Program-made: the position numbers and the translations under genes
NCBI GenBank assembly: GCA_020848275.1
Contig: JADLAK010000011.1
Span: forward strand, 1-60,629
Direction: 5' to 3'
DNA: 60,629 nt
Origin: Planctomycetota bacterium
Lineage (GTDB): Bacteria; Planctomycetota; UBA8742; UBA2392
In this document: piece after piece, positions 51,406 to 59,427 of the stretch
How the letters are laid out: every line of letters begins with the position of its first letter
Numbering within the stretch: the first letter of the stretch is position 1
The notes under the pieces: generated by a model
Told to the model about the DNA's origin: nothing
Database searches by the model: none
Seen by the model: only the letters and a program-made list of their open reading frames with translations

Positions 51406-52452
51406 TCAATTGCGGGCGACGTGCATGATGGCGTTGCGCCAGAAGCGGCCGAAGTAAAAGTCGCCGACGGTTTCGCGCATGCGGAATGTCTCGTCCACGC
51501 CGACGAACAGAACGCGACCTTCACCAACGTCCATGGTTACGAGAATTGGCGTGCCATGTTCGCGCTTGTCGAGTGGATAGCTTTCCTCGGCAAGCACGTG
51601 TGCGCCAACCTTGGCCTTGGTGGCGGGAACGTGCCAATAGAAGCCATTTAGTTCGCCTATGTTGAAACCCGTTTCCCGCATTTCGCCAAAGAGGCGTGCA
51701 CGTGGAGCATCGCTCAGCAGCTTGGTCATCTCGACTTTGTTTCCGGATTCCGTCAGGCGGTAGTACTTCATGACCGTCGTATTGACGGCGCGGTCGAGAT
51801 CCAACACATCGGCAAGCTCAACCGGCATCAAGCGCATCAACGCGACGTCGCTCGAATAGCTCCTTGGGTTGTGCCGCTGGCCGCAAAGGAAGATCAATCC
51901 GCCGCCCTTGCGCACCCAGTCCTCAAGGAACTGCGAGTAGTCAGGGTCCCACCGCGAGTCAGCAATATCGACATCACCCAAAATGATGACGTCGTAGCCC
52001 AGCTTTTCGAAGTCCTCTGTGCAAACAACTGTGCTGAAATCCTCCCGGAACGGTCGCACCAACGGCCTGACCTGTTTCTTGACCTCTTCGCTGTAAGTCG
52101 ATGTCGGTTGTGTCCAGTCCGAGTCAGCTGCGAAGAAATACCCCTGATACTTCAGGCTTTTCTCCCTTCGAAGCCACTGATCGAGTGCCCGTACTTCCCA
52201 TCGTAGTTCGCCGTCAAGGAAACAGAGCTTGCGTACGCGGTCGTCCACCGCGCGCGCCTTCAAGGCCAGTGGCAATTCGTCTTTCTTGATTGGCGCGACG
52301 TCGGGTTTCTTGGAAGGTGTAGTTGGCTCAGGTGCGCGAGCGCATGGACGTGGCGCTACCGGTGCAGGCTTCGGCGACGTTGAAGGCGAGTTGGAGACAC
52401 ACGCGCCAACAAGCAGAACCAGGATCAAGACATTGAGATAGAGCCAGCGCAT
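51406..52452 (-). CDS. Unknown lipoprotein with GATase/ThuA-like domain
   Basis: Start placed at ATG 52452, giving a 348-residue protein with a lipoprotein signal (RWLYLNVLILVLLVGAC) and a Pro/Ala-rich linker. The folded part (about 90-348) has an alternating beta/alpha pattern: YFFAADSDW, EKLGYDVIILGDVD, LEDWVRKGGGLIFLCGQRHN, LVTMDVGEGRVLFVGVDE and FGRFWRNAIMHVAR. That order is typical of class I GATase/ThuA-like domains found in planctomycete envelope proteins, including those paired with VWA proteins; the nucleophile Cys is at GLIFLCGQ. No reaction can be assigned. It is convergent with the HicB-like gene. Confidence 0.7.
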   Translation of the reverse strand: MRWLYLNVLILVLLVGACVSNSPSTSPKPAPVAPRPCARAPEPTTPSKKPDVAPIKKDELPLALKARAVDDRVRKLCFLDGELRWEVRALDQWLRREKSLKYQGYFFAADSDWTQPTSTYSEEVKKQVRPLVRPFREDFSTVVCTEDFEKLGYDVIILGDVDIADSRWDPDYSQFLEDWVRKGGGLIFLCGQRHNPRSYSSDVALMRLMPVELADVLDLDRAVNTTVMKYYRLTESGNKVEMTKLLSDAPRARLFGEMRETGFNIGELNGFYWHVPATKAKVGAHVLAEESYPLDKREHGTPILVTMDVGEGRVLFVGVDETFRMRETVGDFYFGRFWRNAIMHVARN

Positions 52453-52621
52453 CGGTTCATGCTCTCGCTTGGGCCAAAGGGCGTCAAGCGCGAACGAAAA
52501 CTGGAGCGACGCAAGATCGCCCGAAAATGCGCTGCGGTTAGGAAATCGCTGCCACACAAAACAACACCCCCTGCTTCCAACTTGGCGCTTTGCGCTACGT
52601 CGGACTAGTACGCAGGGGGCT

Positions 52622-52685
52622 CTGGTTCACGGTTCTGTGGTTGTTACCGATAACCGACCGCTGATAACTGACAACCGATTACCGC
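52622..52685. repeat. Degenerate-repeat hairpin, period 7
   Basis: The left part (52622-52648) holds TGGTTCA CGGTTCT GTGGTTG-like units and the right part (52647-52685) CCGATAA CCGACCG CTGATAA CTGACAA CCGATTA CCG. The heptads are clear; the arm pairing is weaker than elsewhere. The stop of the gene at 52679 lies in the last unit. A CCCCCTGC/GCAGGGGG stem with a 37-base loop (52567-52619) sits just upstream. Confidence 0.7.
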
Positions 52686-53086
52686 CATTCCCACTCTTTG
52701 CCCTTGCTGCTGCCGTCGGCCTCGACTTCGTACTCGAACACGACGGGCACCTTGCTGAGCTGGGCCCACTTCGGCGACTTGCTCTGGTAATAGCAATTGC
52801 CGCGATAAGAAACCCGGCCCTTGTCCTTGAACTGGCCCAGGCCGTCGGCCGTAAACGTCGCGTGCGCGCTGCCGTCTTCCGACATCACCACGCCGACCGC
52901 CGTCCCGCACAGCGTGCCGTCTTCGCGCAGTTCGTTGGTGTAGGTCAGGAACGAGCGATAGGGCACGCCAAGCAACTTGCCCTGTCCTTCGGCCGACACT
53001 TCAACCAGCGTCGTGCCATTTTCATCGCGATACACGCGGCGCCCGATTGTCTTGCCCGTTTCTTCCATGATCTGTTCACCCAACAT
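52679..53086 (-). CDS. Unknown 135-residue beta-rich protein
   Basis: Start set at ATG 53086. The protein has no signal peptide and is rich in alternating strands and glycine: GKTIGRRVYRDENGTTLVEV, GKLLGVPYRSFLTYTNELRE, GTLCGTAVGVVMSEDGSA and KDKGRVSYRGNCYYQS. This looks like a small beta-barrel of the allene-oxide-cyclase or lipocalin-like kind, and the closing FEYEVEADGSSKGKEWEW recalls a group of hypothetical bacterial proteins. I cannot name the family with confidence. It is followed by a repeat hairpin that contains its stop codon. Confidence 0.65.
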   Translation of the reverse strand: MLGEQIMEETGKTIGRRVYRDENGTTLVEVSAEGQGKLLGVPYRSFLTYTNELREDGTLCGTAVGVVMSEDGSAHATFTADGLGQFKDKGRVSYRGNCYYQSKSPKWAQLSKVPVVFEYEVEADGSSKGKEWEWR

Positions 53087-53292
53087 GCGATGTCTCCTTG
53101 CTGGTGTTTGGGCAAAGGCGCCGCCGGGCACCCGGCGCGCCGCCTTCGCAGGAAGAATCGATTTGCACCGCCGCACGCACGCGGTCAAGCTAAGGTTTGT
53201 TGAAACCACGTGGTTAGTTCAAGTGGCTCGCAAACCGCTTCCAGAGCGGGTTTGCGTGCGAAGATCGCGTTAATTTTCTGACAGTCCTGGAC

Positions 53293-53658
53293 CTATTTGA
53301 CGCTTGCGCGCTTACGCTTGGGGCTCTGTTTCTTCGCCGGCAGCGTCACGACGAAATCCAGCGTCCACTTCACCCACTTCTTCAGGTCGGCGTCACTCGC
53401 GTGGCCCTTCGGCTCGACAAAGACGTAGCCCAGCATCGGCTTGCCCGTGAAATCCATGACGCGCGCGCCGGGTTCTTCCAGCGCGCCCTCGTGCGTCTGC
53501 GGTCCCACGCGCGCCATTAGTTCGTCCTTCAACACGCCGAGAAACATGCGGCCGTCGTGCAAAAACGCGACGCCGCCGAACATCTTCTTCTCGGTCACGC
53601 TCTTGTTCTTGCCGATGGCTTTGCGAATACGCTCCGCCAGTTTTTCGTCGTAAGCCAT
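53293..53658 (-). CDS. TfoX N-terminal domain protein
   Basis: The 121-residue protein is a TfoX/Sxy N-terminal domain: AERIRKAIGKNKSVTEKKMF, then GGVAFLHDGRMFLGVLKDEL, and a C-terminal part DFTGKPMLGYVFVEPKGHAS that fits the family. TfoX is a regulator of competence in gammaproteobacteria, but stand-alone N-domains are widespread with unknown role, possibly nucleic-acid binding. The C-terminus adds a basic KKQSPKRKRASVK tail. The 206-base gap upstream (53087-53292) holds no gene I can support. Confidence 0.85.
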   Translation of the reverse strand: MAYDEKLAERIRKAIGKNKSVTEKKMFGGVAFLHDGRMFLGVLKDELMARVGPQTHEGALEEPGARVMDFTGKPMLGYVFVEPKGHASDADLKKWVKWTLDFVVTLPAKKQSPKRKRASVK

Positions 53659-53799
53659 GGCCGCAATCTAGGTATGGCGGTTTGCCGCGCCAGCGGTAAA
53701 AAAGCGATCAGCCCCGGTCGGAAGGTGGGGGGAAGTTTCAATATCGCTCGTCTGTTCCCATTTCCCCCGCCCTTGCGGACGGGGCTGAAAAGGACACAC

Positions 53800-54309
53800 A
53801 TGGCCGCAAAAAAAGCGCCGAAGAAAACAGCCGCGAAAAAAGCCGCGCCTAAAAAGGCCGCCGCAGGGACAAGCGGCAGCGTGTCCGCGAAAACCAACAA
53901 GCCTTCAATCAAGAAACCCAAGATCAGGCCGCCGCAAGCGATTGTCGTCGACAAGTTCGCGCCGACTTTCCCCGTGGCTGACGTCGAGAAAGCGCTCAAG
54001 TGGTATAAGGAAGTTCTCGGCTTCAACGTCGCCTTCAGGCAGGCCGATCCCACGGGCGCGATTGTTTACGGCGGCGTCACGCGCGGCGCGGCACGGCTTC
54101 ACCTTGCACAAATGTTTCCCGACGGGCCGCTAAAGAAATCAGCGGCGTACCTGTTCATGAAATCCGGCGTCGACGAACTTGCGGCGCAGGTCTACGCGCG
54201 CGGCGGCAACATCATCGTGCCGCTCAAGGACCATCCCTACGGCCTGCGCGAATGCACCGTCGAGGACCCCGACGGCAATCACATCTACGTCGGACAACCC
54301 GTCGAGTAG
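53800..54309 (+). CDS. VOC/glyoxalase-family protein with histone H1-like basic tail
   Basis: Start set at ATG 53800. Residues 1-46 are an Ala/Lys/Pro-rich tail (AAKKAPKKTAAKKAAPKKAA) like bacterial histone H1-like proteins. Residues about 50-169 are one vicinal-oxygen-chelate module: FAPTFPVADVEKALKWYKEV, LGFNVAFRQADPTG, then SAAYLFMKSGVDELAAQVYA and a closing GLRECTVEDPDGNHIYVGQP with the usual acidic metal ligand. Members include dioxygenases, isomerases and resistance proteins; none can be picked. A basic DNA-binding-like tail on a VOC domain is unusual. Confidence 0.8.
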   Translation: MAAKKAPKKTAAKKAAPKKAAAGTSGSVSAKTNKPSIKKPKIRPPQAIVVDKFAPTFPVADVEKALKWYKEVLGFNVAFRQADPTGAIVYGGVTRGAARLHLAQMFPDGPLKKSAAYLFMKSGVDELAAQVYARGGNIIVPLKDHPYGLRECTVEDPDGNHIYVGQPVE

Positions 54310-54310
54310 C

Positions 54311-54372
54311 GCAGGTCGCAAATGGCAGGTTGCAGGTCGCAACATCACACGACCTGCGACCCGCGACCTGCC
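54311..54372. repeat. Degenerate-repeat hairpin, period 7
   Basis: Left arm (54311-54341) is GGTCGCA AATGGCA GGTTGCA GGTCGCA; right arm (54351-54372) is CCTGCGA CCCGCGA CCTGCC. Arms are reverse complements around a 9-base centre. It begins one base after the VOC gene stop and lies upstream of icd. Confidence 0.92.
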
Positions 54373-54446
54373 AAACCCCACCACTTGTGTATCGACGGGC
54401 GCCAATCCATATTCATCGCCCTGATAACCGACCTTCAGAGGAATAC

Positions 54447-55886
54447 ATGGCACGCACAGTAACCCTCATTCCCGGCGACGGCATTGGCCCGGAATGCACC
54501 GACGCAACCAAGAAAATCATCGAAGCCTCAGGCGTGAAGATCGACTGGGAAGTCCGCCACGCCGGCGAAAGCGTTTTCAAACAGGGCGTCGCCAGCGGCG
54601 TGCCCAAGGAAACGATGGACAGCATCAAGAAGACCCGCCTCGTGCTCAAGGGCCCGCTCGGCACGCCGATTGGCTACGGCGAAAAGAGCGCCAACGTTAC
54701 GCTACGCAAGCTGTATGAAACCTACGCAAATATCCGGCCCGTGCGCGAGTTCCCGGGTGTGACCACGCCGTACTCCGGCCGCGGCATAGACCTGGTGATC
54801 GTGCGCGAAAACGTCGAGGACCTCTACGCGGGCATCGAATACATGCAGACTCCGGGTGTGGCCGAGACGCTGAAACTCATCAGCCGCAAGGGCAGCGAAA
54901 AAATCGTGCGCATGGCCTTTGAATTCGCACGCAGCGAGGGCCGCAAGAAGGTCTCGGTCGCGACGAAGTCGAACATCATGAAGTTCAGCGAAGGCATGAT
55001 GAAGCGCACGCTCGAGGACATCGCCAAGGAATACCCGGACATCCAGAGCGAGCACATCATCGTCGACAACTGCGCCCACCAGTTGGTGAAGAAGCCGGAG
55101 CAGTTCGACGTGATCTGCATGACGAACATGAACGGCGACATCCTCAGCGACTTGAGCAGCGCGCTGGTTGGCGGCCTGGGCTTTGCGCCGAGCGCGAATC
55201 TGGGCAACGAAGTCGCAATCTTCGAGGCCGTGCACGGCAGCGCGCCGAAGTACGCCGGCAAAAACACCATCAACCCGACGGCGGTGCTGCTCAGCGGCGT
55301 GGCGATGTTGCGCTACATGGGCGAGTTCGAGGCCGCGAGCAAGATCGAGAACGCGGTCATGGTCACGCTCGAAAGCGGCTGCATCACCCGCGACATTCTT
55401 GGCGACGCCAAGGGCATTCCGACCACGAAGTACGCCGAGACTGTCATTTCCAACCTCGGCAAGAAGAGCGCGAAGTGGAAGGTGCGCGACTACAAGCCGA
55501 TCAAGATGCCGAACGTGAAGCTGGACCAGGCCTTTGTGGTGGCCAAGACGCGCAAGACCATCGGCGTGGACGTGTTCATCGAAAGCGCCGCGGCGCCGGA
55601 GTTGATCGGCAAAAGCGTCGAGAAACTGGTCGAGGGCTCGCCGCTGCAACTCAAGATGATTGATTCGCGCGGCACGAAGGTTTATCCGCCCACGGGCGCG
55701 ATCACCGACAACACCGATGCCTTCCGTTGCCGCCTGTTCATGCGCGATGCGGCGGGCGAAATGTCCGACGCGCAGTGCTTTGACGTGATTGCGCGCATCG
55801 CCAAAGAGCACAAGTGGACGCACATCGAGAAGCTGCACGAGTTCGACGGCAAGCCGAGCTTCACCAAGGCCCAGGGCGAAGACTAG
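54447..55886 (+). CDS. icd: Isocitrate dehydrogenase, Thermus/rickettsia-type
   Basis: The 479-residue enzyme is a beta-decarboxylating dehydrogenase that makes 2-oxoglutarate in the TCA cycle. Motifs: VTLIPGDGIGPECTDATKKI, the substrate segment YANIRPVREFPGV and IVRENVEDLYAGIEY (with Arg and Tyr), DNCAHQLVKKPEQFDVICMT, NMNGDILSDLSSALVGGLGF (metal Asp) and HGSAPKYAGKNTINPTA (cofactor loop). The C-terminal 140 residues (about 340-479) are an extra domain seen in the Thermus and rickettsial type, not in E. coli Icd. Coenzyme preference is not resolved. A repeat hairpin with U-tract ends the gene. Confidence 0.92.
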   Translation: MARTVTLIPGDGIGPECTDATKKIIEASGVKIDWEVRHAGESVFKQGVASGVPKETMDSIKKTRLVLKGPLGTPIGYGEKSANVTLRKLYETYANIRPVREFPGVTTPYSGRGIDLVIVRENVEDLYAGIEYMQTPGVAETLKLISRKGSEKIVRMAFEFARSEGRKKVSVATKSNIMKFSEGMMKRTLEDIAKEYPDIQSEHIIVDNCAHQLVKKPEQFDVICMTNMNGDILSDLSSALVGGLGFAPSANLGNEVAIFEAVHGSAPKYAGKNTINPTAVLLSGVAMLRYMGEFEAASKIENAVMVTLESGCITRDILGDAKGIPTTKYAETVISNLGKKSAKWKVRDYKPIKMPNVKLDQAFVVAKTRKTIGVDVFIESAAAPELIGKSVEKLVEGSPLQLKMIDSRGTKVYPPTGAITDNTDAFRCRLFMRDAAGEMSDAQCFDVIARIAKEHKWTHIEKLHEFDGKPSFTKAQGED

Positions 55887-55892
55887 CGAAGT

Positions 55893-55927
55893 GATTGCGG
55901 ATTGCGGATTTTGAATTGCGGATTGAA
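55893..55927. repeat. Single-arm heptad repeat GATTGCG
   Basis: Five copies of a 7-base unit (GATTGCG GATTGCG GATTTTG AATTGCG GATTGAA) begin a few bases after the icd stop. No reverse-complement arm was found nearby. It has the same period as the hairpin elements and looks like a half element. Confidence 0.85.
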
Positions 55928-55939
55928 GGCTTGCAACAC

Positions 55940-56007
55940 ACACGGATGGACAGGATATTCAGGATGGAAGCCATCTTGTTCATCTTGTTCATCCGTGTAA
56001 TTTTTTT
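55940..56007 (+). terminator. Repeat hairpin with U-tract after icd, period 9
   Basis: Left arm (55940-55967) reads GGATGGACA GGATATTCA GGATGG after ACAC; right arm (55971-55998) reads CATCTTGTT CATCTTGTT CATCCGTGT. Reverse-complement match is 22 of 28. TTTTTTT (56001-56007) follows, so this element has the form of an intrinsic terminator. The element at 57120-57168 is the same family. Confidence 0.9.
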
Positions 56008-56074
56008 GCGGCCATGCGCTTGCTAGGGCCCGGAACCACTGCCAGAGTTGCGTCACAAATCTCAAGGAGCCCTC

Positions 56075-57106
56075 ATGCGCATCGTCGGATTGATTGTCGC
56101 GTCGCTGATCCTCTCGCTTGCGTGCTACGGCACTTATGTCGTTCAGGCAGACGCCGCACGCGGGTTGCGTGGCGCTTATCTCGGTATGCTGCAGGGCCAG
56201 ACGGTCAAGGCGCTCACGGATGTAGCGTCGGGTCAGTCGAGTTCCCTGCCTCCAAGCAAAGACCTCGAAGCTGTTGCCCGCAAAGGCCTGAAGGCTTTTG
56301 AGCAGCAAAGCTTCGACGGCTTGTTCAACTTGCTGCCGACGTGGCGCAAGGAAAAGTATGGGCTGCTGCAGGAACGCGCCAAGGCGGCGGTAGAGGACGA
56401 TAATGAAAAGGCCCGCGCGGACTTCGGCAAGCTGTACAAGAGCAAGGACCCGGGCAACATCCTCAAGCTCAAGGACAAAGATTCGTTCATGAACCTCACG
56501 CGCGCGCAGTTTTGCGCGCTGAGCACAGATTTGCTCACCATTCACATAAACGCGCATGTGATCACCGCGGCCAGCGGCCAGTGGTTCATGGTCAACGTGA
56601 CGACGGGTTGGCTCACCAAGATGCCCGACCCCAGCCAGATGACCGCGGTGATCGAAAGCGGCGCGGTGGTTACGTTCGAGAATGTCGCGGGCAACACCAT
56701 CGTTTTCACGTTTACTGTGGTTGACAACCAATGGGTGCTAACGGATTGGCACGCAAAGATCGGTGAGTTCGAGTCACGCTCAGCCGAAGATGATTACTTG
56801 AGCGCTGCCACGAACGAAGCCAAGTCATCCGAGGCGCGCGCGGCGCTGGGCACGATCAAAGATCGCCTGCGCGTGAAGTACATCCAGAACAACAACTCGG
56901 TCAACACCAAATGGACGCTCAGCGACCTGGTGAACACCGCTGAGTTGTCGGGCAAGTACTATGGCGCCGCGGACTACAGCATGACCGCGCTGGCTGAAAA
57001 CACCGCCACTTTCAAAGCCGCGGCCAATACCCAGACACGTGCGCCGCAGGTGACGATGTCGATTACAAACATCCAGACCGGCGCGGCGACACTGACCTCG
57101 CCGTAG
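56075..57106 (+). CDS. Secreted protein with pilin-like C-terminal domain
   Basis: The ATG at 56075 follows AAGGAG at a good distance. The 343-residue product has a signal or anchor helix (RIVGLIVASLILSLACYGTY). Residues about 40-235 are mixed, with a helical KAFEQQSFDGLFNLLPTWRK region and a strand-rich middle (FVTVVDNQWVLTDWHAKIGE-like). The last 100 residues (SSEARAALGTIKDRLRVKYI, SLSDL-like TLSDLVNTAELSGKYYGAAD, YSMTALAENTATFKA) follow the layout of the globular part of type IV pilins: an ARAALGTI helix end, a disulfide-free sheet and a GKYYDYS-like loop. It may belong to a pilus-like or secretion assembly; no other pilus gene is in the window. Confidence 0.6.
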   Translation: MRIVGLIVASLILSLACYGTYVVQADAARGLRGAYLGMLQGQTVKALTDVASGQSSSLPPSKDLEAVARKGLKAFEQQSFDGLFNLLPTWRKEKYGLLQERAKAAVEDDNEKARADFGKLYKSKDPGNILKLKDKDSFMNLTRAQFCALSTDLLTIHINAHVITAASGQWFMVNVTTGWLTKMPDPSQMTAVIESGAVVTFENVAGNTIVFTFTVVDNQWVLTDWHAKIGEFESRSAEDDYLSAATNEAKSSEARAALGTIKDRLRVKYIQNNNSVNTKWTLSDLVNTAELSGKYYGAADYSMTALAENTATFKAAANTQTRAPQVTMSITNIQTGAATLTSP

Positions 57107-57119
57107 CGGCCAAAACAAA

Positions 57120-57168
57120 CACGGATGGGCGGGATAAACAGGATCGCACCATCTTGTTCATCCGTGTG
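57120..57168. repeat. Degenerate-repeat hairpin, period about 9
   Basis: Left arm (57120-57144) CACGGATGGGCGGGATAAAC and right arm (57150-57168) CATCTTGTTCATCCGTGTG pair imperfectly. The consensus is shared with 55940-55998. It lies between convergent genes. Confidence 0.85.
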
Positions 57169-57177
57169 GGTTGTTAA

Positions 57178-58788
57178 TTATTCAGGCAGTTCGCGAAGCA
57201 TCCGTTTCAGCGGTTTGCCCACGTGGTTCTTCGGGATCTCATGCACCAGGTGGTAGCGCCTGGGATGTTTGAACGCCGCAAGGTGCGGCGCCACGAACTT
57301 CGGCAAATCCGCGATGTCCGGCGGCGCGCCGTGTTTGAGCACGACATAGGCGACGGGAACTTCACCGTCAACCTTGTCGGGCTTGCCGACCACGGCGCAT
57401 TCGGCAATGGCAGGGTGCGTGAGCAGCACGGTTTCAATTTCACTTGGATAGACGCTGTAGCCGCGGAATTTTATCAAGTCCTTCAGCCGATCGACGATCT
57501 TCAGGTAGCCCTCGTCGTCGAACACGCCCACGTCGCCCGTGCGCAGCCAGCCGCCATCGAGCATGACCTCTTTCGTCGCGTCGGGCTGGCTCCAGTAACC
57601 CAGCATCACCTGCGGGCCGCGCACCTGCACTTCGCCCTCTTCGCCGACGCCAACCTCGACGCCCGGCTCGTCGGCCTTGCACAGGCGAACTTCCGTGCCC
57701 GGAAGCGGGATGCCCACCGTGCCGGCCTTGGCGCGTTGCGGCGGGTTGTTGCAGACCTCGGGGCTTGCTTCCGTCAGGCCGTAGCCGTTGATCATCGGGA
57801 TTTTCGGGCAGGCCTTGGCCCAGCGTTGCGGCAGGTCGCTGCCAATCAGCATCGCGCCGGCTTTCACGTAGCGGACGCTCGCGAAAATCTTCGCCGCATC
57901 GGCGCCTGCGGCGTCAAGCAGCCGGTTGAACATTGTCCCGCTGCCGTAAACGACCGTGACCTTGTGTTTCACGATCGCGGCGAGCACTTCGTCGGGCTTG
58001 AATTGTTCAAGCAGCACAATCGACGCGCCGACGGCAAAGGCCGAGTTCATCACGCAGCACATGCCCCAGGTATGGCAGAGCGGCAGCGCGCCGAGGATCA
58101 CGTCGTTTTCCGTCCAACTGAACCAGTTGCAGTTCTGCAGCGCGTTCACAATCAGGTTGCGGTGGCTCATCATCGCGGCCTTGAGGCCGCCGGTCGTGCC
58201 GCTGGTGTATTGCAGCACCGCGACGTCGACTTCCGGGCGCGTCTTGGGCGGCGGCGGCGGCTCGATCAGCGCCTGCAGCAGGCCCGAGTCGCCCGCGCCC
58301 GGCCGATATTCCTGGCCGGGCTCGATGTACTGCGTCTTGGGTTCGCGCGTGCCCGCGGCCTGCACGGCGCTGTCGAAATCGAGCACGCGCTGGACATCGA
58401 ACACCGCAATACTTGGGTCCGTGTCGGCGATGATCTTGGTGATTTCTTCGGTCGTGAGGTGCGGGCTTGGCGTCGTGACGATCAAGCCCGCGCGCAACGC
58501 GCCGTAATAATGGGTGATGAACTCGGGGCAGTTCGGCAGCCAGATCAGCACGCGTTCCTGGTACTTCGCCGCGCCGTAGCCCTTAAAACGCATGTGGGCC
58601 GAGGCCGAGAGCGCGTGTTTCCACAGGCGTTCGTAACTGATGGTGAGTTCTTTGTAGTACAGCGCGGGGCGCTTTTCGTGGCGGCGGGCGGCGTTTTCAA
58701 GCAGCCACCACAGGGGCTTTGGTGGGATGCCGACGGCACGCCCCAAACCCTGCGGATAAAACTTCGACCACTCGAATTTGTCCGCCAC
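57178..58788 (-). CDS. Long-chain acyl-CoA synthetase (AMP-forming)
   Basis: The 536-residue ANL-superfamily enzyme activates a carboxylic acid to the acyl-CoA. The phosphate loop reads LQYTSGTTGGLKAAMMSHRN (about 200-219), then YGLTEASPEVCNN, the GWLRTGDVGVFDDEGYLKIV and DRLKDLIKFRGYSVYPSEIE segments, and a C-terminal lysine in IPKNHVGKPLKRMLRE. The pattern is closest to FadD-like and cyclohexane-carboxylate-type ligases. It stands on the minus strand directly after the thioesterase gene at 58966, in the same CoA ligase plus thioesterase pairing as at 3311-5584. Confidence 0.92.
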   Translation of the reverse strand: MADKFEWSKFYPQGLGRAVGIPPKPLWWLLENAARRHEKRPALYYKELTISYERLWKHALSASAHMRFKGYGAAKYQERVLIWLPNCPEFITHYYGALRAGLIVTTPSPHLTTEEITKIIADTDPSIAVFDVQRVLDFDSAVQAAGTREPKTQYIEPGQEYRPGAGDSGLLQALIEPPPPPKTRPEVDVAVLQYTSGTTGGLKAAMMSHRNLIVNALQNCNWFSWTENDVILGALPLCHTWGMCCVMNSAFAVGASIVLLEQFKPDEVLAAIVKHKVTVVYGSGTMFNRLLDAAGADAAKIFASVRYVKAGAMLIGSDLPQRWAKACPKIPMINGYGLTEASPEVCNNPPQRAKAGTVGIPLPGTEVRLCKADEPGVEVGVGEEGEVQVRGPQVMLGYWSQPDATKEVMLDGGWLRTGDVGVFDDEGYLKIVDRLKDLIKFRGYSVYPSEIETVLLTHPAIAECAVVGKPDKVDGEVPVAYVVLKHGAPPDIADLPKFVAPHLAAFKHPRRYHLVHEIPKNHVGKPLKRMLRELPE

Positions 58789-58814
58789 GAAAAAGTCCTT
58801 TGTATGGCAACTGC

Positions 58815-58922
58815 GTTCACGAAGCCACGAAGAGACGAAGTAACGAAGGAAAACAACGACTGGAGCAAAAAAGCCTTTGTCCGTTTTTCTTCGTGTCTTC
58901 GTCTCTTTGTTTCTTCGTGAAA
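58815..58922. repeat. Degenerate-repeat hairpin, period 8
   Basis: Left arm (58815-58852) reads ACGAAGCC ACGAAGAG ACGAAGTA ACGAAGGA; right arm (58883-58922) reads CTTCGTG TCTTCGTC TCTTTGTT TCTTCGTG with a T-rich lead. The arms are reverse complements around a 30-base loop. It lies between two leftward genes, thioesterase and CoA ligase. Confidence 0.92.
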
Positions 58923-58965
58923 CAAAACCGGCGTTTACCCCACCGCGACAAACCGGAACCCCGCA

Positions 58966-59364
58966 CTACGTATACATCTTGATGAACTCTTTGGGCACCG
59001 GCGCGGGGCGGCCCGTCTTGATGTCGGTGTAGACGATCACGACCTTGGCCTCGGCCGCGGGCTCGCCGCCGCAAAGCACCTTCTGCGCCAGCGTCACGCT
59101 TGAGGTGCCGACGCGTTCGACCTGCGTCGTCAGCGTCACCTTGTCGCCGAGGTGCAACGGCTTCCGATAGTCGATTTCCGTGCGCACCGTCATGAACTGC
59201 ACGCCCCATTCGCTGATGATTGTCGTGTAGTTCAGGCCCTTGTCCTGCAGCAACTTGCTGCGGCCGTGCTCAAGCCAGTTGATATACACCGCGTTGTTGA
59301 CGTGGTTGTAGACGTCCAGCTCGTAGCTGCGCACTTCGAATTCAAAGGTGCTGACGAAAGCCAT
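58966..59364 (-). CDS. Acyl-CoA thioesterase, 4HBT hotdog family
   Basis: The 132-residue hotdog protein has the 4-hydroxybenzoyl-CoA thioesterase pattern: FEVRSYELDVYNHVNNAVYI at the start, where the Asp of LDVYNHVN is the catalytic residue, EIDYRKPLHLGDKVTLTTQV, and a final segment KVVIVYTDIKTGRPAPVPKE. It hydrolyses an acyl-CoA thioester, probably related to the substrate of the CoA ligase that follows at 57178; this link is inference. It is unlike the 5120-5584 thioesterase in detail but has the same size and domain. Confidence 0.88.
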   Translation of the reverse strand: MAFVSTFEFEVRSYELDVYNHVNNAVYINWLEHGRSKLLQDKGLNYTTIISEWGVQFMTVRTEIDYRKPLHLGDKVTLTTQVERVGTSSVTLAQKVLCGGEPAAEAKVVIVYTDIKTGRPAPVPKEFIKMYT

Positions 59365-59427
59365 GGCGGCAGTCTAATTCCCGCCCGGCGTGAAGCGAAG
59401 GCCGTTTCGCGGCGCGGTGACACGCAG

